Assembly (NCBI GenBank): GCA_019347595.1
Contig: JAHWLA010000117.1
Span: 1-8,484, forward strand
Direction: 5' to 3'
Source of the DNA: Actinomycetota bacterium
GTDB taxonomy: Bacteria; Actinomycetota; Acidimicrobiia; Acidimicrobiales; JAHWLA01
Length of the DNA stretch: 8,484 nucleotides
The position numbers and the translations under genes are program-made. Below, in pieces: positions 1-8,109 of the stretch; position 1 is the first letter of the stretch, and each line of letters begins with the position of its first letter. The notes beneath the pieces are model-generated. The model was given only the letters and a program-made list of their open reading frames with translations. It searched no databases and was not told the origin of the DNA.

Positions 1-301
1 GGCCACCGGTCCCGACGGCACCACTCGCAGCACCCGACCACCGGGGATGCGAGGGCCGTCACCACCATGAGGGATTCCTGCACGAGTGCTGCAAACAGGG
101 GATGATGCCCGTGATGCGCTTCGCGCGCACGAAGGGACGCTGCCCGCGCCGACCAGGGGGGCGGCGGGCACCGTCACGGCACCGTCACGGCGCCGTCGCC
201 ACCGTCGCCCGACGACGGGCCGTTGGAGTTGCCCGCCGCCGGTGGCCGAGCCGCTGCTTCGGTGGGGGCGCTGCTGCTGGCGCTGTGGGCCGCGTTGCGG
301 C
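1..301. other. No confident gene; possible decayed anchor sequence
   Basis: No reading frame here has both a credible start and coding-like codon use along its length. Positions 60-125 are less GC-rich than the flanks and look intergenic. From about 170, plus-strand frame 1 becomes coding-like (G/C third positions). It reads a Pro/Ser-rich stretch, then LPAAG, then a hydrophobic run (ASVGALLLALWAALRL), then an Arg-rich tail, stopping at TGA 373-375 inside the neighbouring gene on the other strand. That order resembles an LPXTG-type sorting signal, but the frame is closed upstream by TGA at 103-105 and 112-114 and has no start. It is best regarded as a possible gene remnant. The minus strand just downstream of the hydrolase stop shows no hairpin plus T-tract terminator. 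Confidence 0.35.
168..189. repeat. 11-bp tandem duplication
   Basis: The unit GCACCGTCACG occurs twice in direct succession (168-178 and 179-189). Eleven bases is not a multiple of three, so the second copy shifts any frame read through it. Removing one copy would join plus-strand frame 2 (open from 71) to the anchor-like frame 1 described for this region. The repeat is seen directly; its role as a frame-breaking mutation is inference. Confidence 0.75.
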
Positions 302-1233
302 TCAGCAGCACCCGCCGCCGAGCGGATGCGGGGCGGCGGCGGCGGCCATGGCGCCGAAGGCGTCGACCACGTTGACCGGCGTGTCCACGCCGTCGAGCTC
401 GTTGTAGACCTGCTGGACGTTCAGCGCCGTGCGCTCGATGTCGACCCAGGCCGCGTACTCGCCGAGATCGAGGCGCACCATCGCCTCCTCGACGGGGACG
501 CCCTGGTCGTGCAGCGCCTGGCCCTGCTCGAGCAGCAGGCGAAAGTAGCCCGCCAACGTGTGCAGCCCGTCGGCGCCGGCCACGGGGCCGTGCCCGGGCA
601 CGACGACGGCGGGATCGAGCGCCGCCATGGCGTCGAGGGCGGCCAGCCACCGGGTGGCGGTACCGTCCCAGATGAGCGGGCACACATCGAGGAAGAGCAG
701 ATCGCCGGTGAACAGCACGCGCTCGTCCGGGACCCAGGCCACGGCGTCGCCCAGCGTGTGAGCCGGCCCGTAGTGGAACAGGTGCACCTCGCGGCCGCCG
801 ACGTCGAGTACGAGCGTGTCCTCGAACACCTCGGTGGGCGGCGTGAGCGTGATCCCCGTGAAGTCGAACCGCTCGAACGCCCGCTTCATGTACTCGACGG
901 CGGGGACGCCGCCGCCGTCGCCCTGGGCCAGCGCGGCCAGGACAGCAGGCGCCGGGCCGGTCAGCATCTGCTCGCGGCACAGCTTGTGGGCCACGATGCG
1001 CGCGTCGGCCACCAGCTCGTTGCCCCAGCAGTGGTCGCCGTTGAAGTGCGTGTTGACGACGGTGGAGGGACGGCCGGGGAGCGCATCGAGCAGCCGCCGG
1101 GTGTGAGGCAGGTCGAAGAAGGTGTCGACGAGCAGGGCGTCACCGTTGCCCGCCACGAAGCCCGCGTTGCTGAGCCCCCAGCCGCCGTCTCCCTGCACGT
1201 AGGCGTACGTCCGCGGCGCGATCTCGCGCAGGC

Positions 1234-1237
<4 letters not shown>
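302..1237 (-). CDS. MBL-fold metallo-hydrolase coupled to uvrA
   Basis: A 311-residue metallo-beta-lactamase-fold protein, probably a cytoplasmic metal-dependent hydrolase; the substrate is not deducible. Metal-site motifs appear in family order: NTHFNGDHCWGN (H64, D68, H69), PAHT (H160), TGDLLF (D179) and PGHGPV (H216). The second histidine of the usual HxHxDH motif is asparagine here (N66). I recall this variant in other actinobacterial MBL proteins, so it may be a subfamily trait rather than damage. The C-terminal helix (about 255-273) fits the family and the tail is Ala/Gly-rich. No signal peptide or membrane segment is seen. ATG 1237-1235 is the start because it overlaps the uvrA stop as ATGA, and residues upstream are uvrA read in another frame. 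There is no clear Shine-Dalgarno sequence, so translation probably depends on coupling to uvrA. An MBL gene next to uvrA is, from memory, also found in mycobacteria (Rv1637c). Confidence 0.9.
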
Positions 1238-4095
<2,858 letters not shown>

Positions 4096-4102
4096 CGATC
4101 GC

Positions 4103-4130
4103 AGTTTAGCCGCGATACCTCTTGATCGAA
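4103..4130 (-). promoter_or_regulatory. Putative uvrA promoter, leaderless
   Basis: Read on the minus strand, a -10 element TAAACT (4108-4103, fitting actinobacterial TAnnnT) lies 16 bases downstream of a -35-like TTCGAT (4130-4125). The -10 ends 7 bases before the uvrA ATG. Transcription would therefore begin at or within a base or two of the start codon, giving a leaderless mRNA, which is common in Actinomycetota. No Shine-Dalgarno sequence precedes the ATG, which agrees. The -35 match is modest and is embedded in the LexA box, so bound LexA would block polymerase. Confidence 0.55.
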
Positions 4131-4151
4131 CGGATGTTCGATGCCTAGGGT
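4122..4151 (+). promoter_or_regulatory. Putative promoter of the VOC gene
   Basis: TTGATC (4122-4127) and TAGGGT (4146-4151) are spaced by 18 bases and fit TTGAnn / TAnnnT. The predicted start near 4158 would give a leader of about 34 bases that includes a purine-rich GAAAGGGGGG ribosome-binding site ending 5 bases before the ATG. The LexA box begins inside the -35 and fills most of the spacer, so the same operator could repress this gene as well as uvrA. Inferred from sequence match only. Confidence 0.45.
4125..4142. promoter_or_regulatory. LexA operator (SOS box)
   Basis: ATCGAACGGATGTTCGAT is a perfect inverted repeat with 7-base arms and a 4-base spacer. Its core, TCGAAC-N4-GTTCGA, is the established LexA-binding consensus of mycobacteria and other high-GC Gram-positives. 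It lies 30 bases upstream of the uvrA start, overlapping that gene's putative -35, and 50 bases upstream of the divergent VOC gene. Repression by LexA and release after RecA-stimulated LexA cleavage is the expected control of uvrA. Confidence 0.93.
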
Positions 4152-4191
4152 GTCCCTCGTTGGCATGAACCTTCACGAAAGGGGGGCAGCG

Positions 4192-4959
4192 ATGCCCGAG
4201 ATCAGCGAGTACGCACCCGGCACGCCGTCGTGGGCCGACCTGGGGAGCCCCGACGTCGAGGCGTCCAAGGCGTTCTACGGCGCACTCTTCGGCTGGGAGG
4301 CCGCCGACCAGGGGCCGGAAGCAGGCGGCTACCACATCTTCCTGCTGCGCGGGCAGCCGGTGGCCGGGCTGGGGCCCGCCCAGAACCCGGGCCCGCCGTA
4401 CTGGGCGACCTACGTGGCGGTGGCCGACGCCGACGCCACCGCCACTGTGGTGCGGGAGGCAGGCGGCATGGAATTCGCGGAGCCCATGGACGTCCTCGAT
4501 GCCGGGCGCATGGCGGTGTTCGCCGACCCCACAGGGGCGCCGTTCTCCGTCTGGCAGCCGGGCGCGCACAAGGGCTCCGGACTGGCGAACGAGCCGGGCA
4601 GCTTCACCTGGAACGAGCTCAACTCCCGCGATCCCGGCGCCGCCGCGGCCTTCTACGCACGGGTGTTCGGCTGGGACGCCAAGCCGTCGGACGGGCCGAT
4701 GGAGTACACCACCTTCGAGACCGGCGGCCGGCCGGTGGCGGGGATGGCCGACATGCGGGGGCGGGTACCCGACGCGGTGCCGCCGCACTGGTTGGTGTAC
4801 TTCGCCGTCGCCGAGCTCGACGGGGCGGTAGCCACTGTCACGGAGCAAGGCGGCTCGGTCCTGGTGGGACCGATGGACATCCCCGACATGGGGCGCTTCG
4901 CCGTGGTGGCCGACCCGCAGGGGGCGTTCTTCGGGATCTTCGAGGGCGGCGCCGGGTAG
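4192..4959 (+). CDS. Two-domain VOC (glyoxalase-fold) protein, CFP32-like
   Basis: A 255-residue soluble protein of the vicinal oxygen chelate superfamily with two tandem glyoxalase-type modules. The first begins at TPSWADLGSPDVEASKAFY (about 11-29) and ends near FADPTGAPFSVW (about 110-121). The second begins at FTWNELNSRDP (about 138-148) and ends with RFAVVADPQGAFFGIF (about 235-250). Order, length and signature phrases resemble the mycobacterial antigen CFP30B/CFP32 (Rv0577), whose enzymatic role I cannot state with confidence; no substrate can be assigned. There is no signal peptide or membrane segment. ATG 4192 is chosen because it follows a purine-rich ribosome-binding site and gives the family N-terminus MPEISEYAPGTPSW. 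An in-frame ATG at 4141 lies inside the LexA box and adds 17 non-conserved residues. The gene is divergent from uvrA and ends 13 bases from the convergent TPR gene. Confidence 0.92.
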   Translation: MPEISEYAPGTPSWADLGSPDVEASKAFYGALFGWEAADQGPEAGGYHIFLLRGQPVAGLGPAQNPGPPYWATYVAVADADATATVVREAGGMEFAEPMDVLDAGRMAVFADPTGAPFSVWQPGAHKGSGLANEPGSFTWNELNSRDPGAAAAFYARVFGWDAKPSDGPMEYTTFETGGRPVAGMADMRGRVPDAVPPHWLVYFAVAELDGAVATVTEQGGSVLVGPMDIPDMGRFAVVADPQGAFFGIFEGGAG

Positions 4960-4972
4960 CCCGCCGGGCGGC

Positions 4973-6055
4973 TCAGCGCGGCGCCAGCGCCTGGAGGTCG
5001 GCGACGGTGTCGGCGGTCTTCGGGTGGTCGTCGCCCAGGGCCGTGGCGAAGACGGCGTAGGCGCGACGGAGGAGCGCGACGGCGTCGTCCACCCGTCCCT
5101 GTTCGGCGCGCAGGGCGGCCAGGTTGCGAACGGTCATGGCGGTGTCGGGATGGTCCGCGCCCAGCAACCGCTCCTTGATCCTCAGGGCGGTGGCGTAGTG
5201 CCGCTCGGCGTCGTCGTGCCTGCCTCGGCGGGCCGCCAGCGTGCCCAGGTTGTTGTGGGTGACGGCCAGCTCGTAGTGCTCGGCGGGGAGGCGGGCTTCG
5301 AAGACGGCCAGCGCGCGGCGGTACAGCGCGTCGGCCTCGTCGAGCTGTCCGTCGCCTTCCAGCAGGGCGGCCAGCGCGGCCGCGTCGGCGGCCACGGCCA
5401 GATGTTCGGGCCCGAGGGCGGCCTCCCGGATGGCGACCGAGCGTCGCGCGTGCGGGATGCCCGCCCGGTAGTCGCCGCTGGCGTGGGCCAGGCCCCCCAG
5501 GTTGTGCTCGATGGTGGCGACCTCCGGGTGGTCGGCGCCGTACGCCCGTTCGGCAATGGCGAGGGCCCGCTGGTAGAGGCGCGCCCCCTCGTCGAAGCGC
5601 CCGGCGTACTTGCACACGACGCCGAGCGCGTTGAGGGCGGTGGCCACGTCCGGGTCGTCGGGACGGAGGCCCTGCTCGGCCAGCTCGACGGCGTCCCGCA
5701 GGATGCGGTCGGCGGCTACCAGGTCGCCGCCGACCCGGCGGATGCCGCCGAGCCGACACCGCGACTTCACCCGCAGGCGGACCAGGATGGGTTCGGCGTG
5801 GTCGGCGAAGCGGGCAAGGATGGCGTCGGCCCGCTCGAACGCCGCCGTCGCCTCGGCATATTCGCTGCGGTCCTCGTGAACCGCCCCGATGAGCAGCAGC
5901 ACGTTGGCAACATCAGGATGGTCGCGTCCCGAGTGGCGCTCGAAGAGGAACAGCGAGCGGCGGGCGGCGTCGAGGGCGTCGTCGTACAGGCCGTCGTCGT
6001 GGAGCGCCTCGGCCTCCTCGTGGAGGGCGACCGCCTCGTCGAGCGGGTCGTTCAC
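4973..6055 (-). CDS. Kinesin-light-chain-like TPR protein
   Basis: A 360-residue protein made almost wholly of tetratricopeptide repeats of the 42-residue kinesin-light-chain type (TPR_10/TPR_12), a scaffold for binding proteins or peptides. The inter-repeat phrase G-x-D/E-H-P-x-x-A recurs at residues 43, 131, 173, 215, 257, 299 and 341; from 131 onward the spacing is exactly 42. A degenerate unit lies near 84-90. No catalytic domain (CHAT, NB-ARC, kinase), signal peptide or membrane helix accompanies the repeats. GTG 6055-6053 is the start: it overlaps the upstream stop as GTGA and yields MNDPLDEAVALHEEAEAL. It has no ribosome-binding site of its own, which suggests translational coupling to the NHN-repeat gene. 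An in-frame ATG at 6118 would add 21 Pro/Arg-rich residues and has no ribosome-binding site. Role unknown; binding of the coupled repeat protein is one possibility. Confidence 0.9.
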   Translation of the reverse strand: MNDPLDEAVALHEEAEALHDDGLYDDALDAARRSLFLFERHSGRDHPDVANVLLLIGAVHEDRSEYAEATAAFERADAILARFADHAEPILVRLRVKSRCRLGGIRRVGGDLVAADRILRDAVELAEQGLRPDDPDVATALNALGVVCKYAGRFDEGARLYQRALAIAERAYGADHPEVATIEHNLGGLAHASGDYRAGIPHARRSVAIREAALGPEHLAVAADAAALAALLEGDGQLDEADALYRRALAVFEARLPAEHYELAVTHNNLGTLAARRGRHDDAERHYATALRIKERLLGADHPDTAMTVRNLAALRAEQGRVDDAVALLRRAYAVFATALGDDHPKTADTVADLQALAPR

Positions 6056-6390
6056 GGGCGGGGCCGGCGGCCGTGGACGGCGGAGGCCAGGGCCCGGCTC
6101 TCGTTGTGGTTGTTCCATGCGCCGGCGCGCACGGCCGTGCGCACGACGACGGCCGACTGGTTGTGGTTGAGGGCGATCCTCCCGGCGGTCACCGACGTGC
6201 GGACGGCGACCACGCTGTCGTTGTGGTTGACGGCGATGCGGCCCGCCTTGACGCCGGTACGCAGGGCCGGCGCCGATTCGCTGTGGTTGGTCGCCAGTCG
6301 CCCGGCGTCGATACCGGTCCGCACGGCGACACTGCTGTCGTTCCGCCGGTCCCTCGTCCCGCCTGCCTTGGTGTTCGTGCTGGTGTCCAT
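6052..6390 (-). CDS. Small NHN-repeat protein, function unknown
   Basis: A 112-residue protein that I do not recognise by function. It consists of four tandem 20-residue units (residues 19-38, 39-58, 59-78 and 79-97, the last one residue short). Their approximate pattern is S-x-V-x-V-R-T-x-V-x-A-G-R-I-A-x-N-H-N-x. A degenerate half unit, KAGGTRDRRND, at 8-18 makes five AG-x4-NHN-like elements in all. The head is polar (MDTSTNTKAGG) and the tail basic (HGRRPRP). There is no cysteine, signal peptide, membrane helix or enzymatic motif. ATG 6390 is supported by a perfect GGAGG 7 bases upstream; a GTG at 6417 in frame is less likely. The stop overlaps the TPR start, and an ABC exporter gene lies 90 bases upstream. 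It could be a multi-core peptide precursor, a small beta-solenoid or a ligand of the TPR protein. A coding gene is well supported; the role is not. Confidence 0.85.
   Translation of the reverse strand: MDTSTNTKAGGTRDRRNDSSVAVRTGIDAGRLATNHSESAPALRTGVKAGRIAVNHNDSVVAVRTSVTAGRIALNHNQSAVVVRTAVRAGAWNNHNESRALASAVHGRRPRP
6100..6336 (-). repeat. Tandem 60-bp coding repeats (four units)
   Basis: The DNA encoding the NHN-repeat protein is built of four units of 60, 60, 60 and 57 bases. Recurrent blocks are GTGCGGACC-like (VRT) and AACCACAAC (NHN). The units are diverged at the DNA level but in phase at protein level, as expected of old internal duplication under selection for the protein pattern rather than recent replication slippage. 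Confidence 0.85.
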
Positions 6391-6397
6391 GTCCCAA

Positions 6398-6402
6398 CCT
6401 CC
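6398..6402 (-). promoter_or_regulatory. Ribosome-binding site of NHN-repeat gene
   Basis: GGAGG read on the minus strand, 7 bases before ATG 6390. This strong site decides the start in favour of 6390 over the upstream in-frame GTG at 6417. It also suggests that the repeat protein is translated efficiently in its own right rather than only by read-through from the transporter gene. Confidence 0.8.
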
Positions 6403-6438
6403 GTTGTCGTCCTGCACCCAGCATGCGGGCGTACGGCG

Positions 6439-6458
6439 GCGGCGTCCGTCCCCGCCGC
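6439..6458 (-). other. GC hairpin between exporter and repeat gene
   Basis: In the 90-base gap between the exporter stop (6481) and the repeat-gene start (6390), GCGGCG and CGCCGC form a perfect 6-bp stem around an 8-base loop (GGGACGGA on the minus strand). No T-rich run follows, so it is not a classical terminator. It could be an RNA-processing or partial attenuation element that sets different levels for the two genes, or a by-product of GC-rich sequence. I see no convincing -35/-10 pair in the gap. Confidence 0.35.
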
Positions 6459-6480
6459 GACGGAGGAAGTGTCACGCCGC

Positions 6481-8109
6481 TTACACATGGGCGATCACCA
6501 GCACCGTGGGGGCCCGCCGCCGCAGGCACGCCAGGGCGACGGCGAACGAGTCCGGGTCCAGTGAGGCGAACGTCTCGTCCAGCACCACGGCGTCGGGCCG
6601 CTGGAGCAGGGCCCGGGCCAGGAACACGCGGCTGCGCTCGCCATGCGAGAGCTGCCACCCCGTCTCCCCCACCGGCTGTTGAAGGCCGCCCGGCATGCGG
6701 TCGAGCACGTCGCCCAGCCCCAGCTCCCGGCACACGGCGTCGGCGTCCACCAGGTCGTCGGGGGCGGGCGGCCAGCGGCGTCCGCACAGCAGATTGAACG
6801 CCAGCGGGGCGGCGAACAGGTGGTTCTCGTGGAACTGGGGGACGCCCACCACCACGCCGCCCCGCCGCACGACGCCGCCGTGAGGCGCGCGCAGGCCGGT
6901 GAGCAGGGCGGCCAACGTCGACTTGCCCCCGCCGGACGGCCCCTCCAACAGCACTCGGTCGCCGTGGGCCAGCCGGACCGACGCGCCGGCGAGGACGGGC
7001 AGGGCGCGGTCGGCGTAGGCGAAGCGCACGTCGACCGCCTCCACCACGGCGTCGTCGCCGCCGTTCCCGTCGCCGGCGCCGTCCGCGTGGCCGTCGTCGT
7101 CGGCCGATGCACCCTGCGGCGGTCGGGAGCGGACGAGGCCGGCGATCTGCTCCCACGCCACCCGGGCGGCCGCCAGTTGCGACGCCCCCAGCGTCAGCTT
7201 CCGCAAGGCGTGCGAGGCCAGGAGCACACCGCCCACCGACGCCGCCAGGCGGGCGGGCGAGGCGTCGGCAGGCGTCGGCACGAGCAGCGCCACAGCAGCG
7301 ACGGCGACCCACGCCCGCGGCACGACGGCGAGGGCGACGGCCGCCACGTCGTCCATACGGCGGCTCACCCGCTCGTAGTCGGCGACCGCCTGCTCGTCGC
7401 CGGTGGCGTCGAACAGCGCCTCGCCCGCCTGGGCCAGCCGCGTGCGATGCCCGACCATGCGCTCGACCAACTCGTGCGTCATGGCCAGGCGACGCCTCGA
7501 CCAGGCCCGCCGGCGCACGACCTCGAGGGCGGCGAGCGCCACGACGACGGCGATCGTCGACGCCAACAGGGCGAGCACCGGCCCCGGGCGGGCGCCCGCG
7601 GCCACGGCAACCGAGGCAGCCACGCATTCGACGACGCCGAGCACGGCCAGATGCCCGCCGGACAGCGCCAGCGTCTCCACGGCCTCCGCTTCCAGCGTGG
7701 TGCCCAGGAACGAACCGACGCCCGCGTGGCGGACGGCGTCGGGTTCCAAACCGAGGACGCCGTCGAGCAGCCGCTGCTTCAGACGGCGACCGACGTCCAC
7801 GGCGACGTAGCCGGCCCCCGTCGTCGCCAGCCACCGCAGCGGGATGAGCGCGGCGACCAGCACCGCCCAGCGGGCGACGTCACCCCCGTCGATATCGCCG
7901 CGGACAGCCGGAGCGCCGATGACGGCCCACGAGGCGACGAACACCGCGTAGACGGCGACGTGCGCCACCACCGCCACGACCGACCACAGGGCGAGACGCG
8001 GGCGCACCTCGCCCTGGCCCGCCACCGGTGCGTCGGTGGCCGCGGCCAGCGCGGCGTCGGCCCGACGCCCTCGCCGCCCGTGCAGCCCCAGCGCCGCCGT
8101 TGCCGTCAC
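6481..8109 (-). CDS. ABC exporter half: membrane domain plus ATPase
   Basis: A 542-residue fused permease-ATPase, probably one half of an inner-membrane ABC exporter. Hydrophobic segments lie near residues 41-64, 81-99, 151-172, 176-197, 255-278 and 287-300, consistent with a six-helix exporter domain. An acidic Gly/Asp-rich linker (about 333-353) precedes the ATPase, which has Walker A GPSGGGKST (390-398), Q-loop Q425, signature LSHGE (487-491, variant of LSGGQ), Walker B VVLDE with catalytic E512, D-loop SLD (516-518) and H-loop H541. The protein stops one residue after that histidine, so the usual C-terminal strand and helices are absent. GTG 8109 is the start: GGAGG lies 7 bases upstream and the codon overlaps the previous stop as GTGA. 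The coupled upstream ABC gene is the likely partner half. There is no visible C39 peptidase domain. The adjacent repeat protein is a candidate substrate (inference). Confidence 0.9.
   Translation of the reverse strand: MTATAALGLHGRRGRRADAALAAATDAPVAGQGEVRPRLALWSVVAVVAHVAVYAVFVASWAVIGAPAVRGDIDGGDVARWAVLVAALIPLRWLATTGAGYVAVDVGRRLKQRLLDGVLGLEPDAVRHAGVGSFLGTTLEAEAVETLALSGGHLAVLGVVECVAASVAVAAGARPGPVLALLASTIAVVVALAALEVVRRRAWSRRRLAMTHELVERMVGHRTRLAQAGEALFDATGDEQAVADYERVSRRMDDVAAVALAVVPRAWVAVAAVALLVPTPADASPARLAASVGGVLLASHALRKLTLGASQLAAARVAWEQIAGLVRSRPPQGASADDDGHADGAGDGNGGDDAVVEAVDVRFAYADRALPVLAGASVRLAHGDRVLLEGPSGGGKSTLAALLTGLRAPHGGVVRRGGVVVGVPQFHENHLFAAPLAFNLLCGRRWPPAPDDLVDADAVCRELGLGDVLDRMPGGLQQPVGETGWQLSHGERSRVFLARALLQRPDAVVLDETFASLDPDSFAVALACLRRRAPTVLVIAHV

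Noticed and set aside
1..130. Minus-strand stretch near the left edge reading GGRVLRVVPSGPVA, like the start of a beta-propeller protein
   Set aside because: No start codon or ribosome-binding site in frame, and too short to separate from chance in GC-rich sequence; it would need sequence left of position 1.
4141..4191. Upstream ATG at 4141 for the VOC gene
   Set aside because: It overlaps the LexA palindrome, lies upstream of the likely transcription start, lacks a ribosome-binding site and adds residues outside the family.
4096..4848. N-terminal extension of uvrA to 4848
   Set aside because: It would run through the LexA box and antisense through the VOC gene, with no similarity to UvrA; ATG 4095 gives the canonical N-terminus and length.
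4951..4972. Possible bidirectional terminator between the convergent VOC and TPR genes
   Set aside because: Only 4-bp stems can be drawn in the 13-base gap and VOC stop region, and neither strand has a T-rich run.
6100..6336. 60-bp repeats as a CRISPR array or intergenic satellite
   Set aside because: The units lack conserved repeats with unique spacers, are diverged at DNA level, and stay in phase within an open frame with a good ribosome-binding site.
6056..7834. Open frame continuing from the TPR gene upstream to 7834
   Set aside because: Arg/Gly/Pro-rich shadow of the repeat gene and exporter gene in another frame; the GTGA overlap and TPR content mark 6055 as the start.
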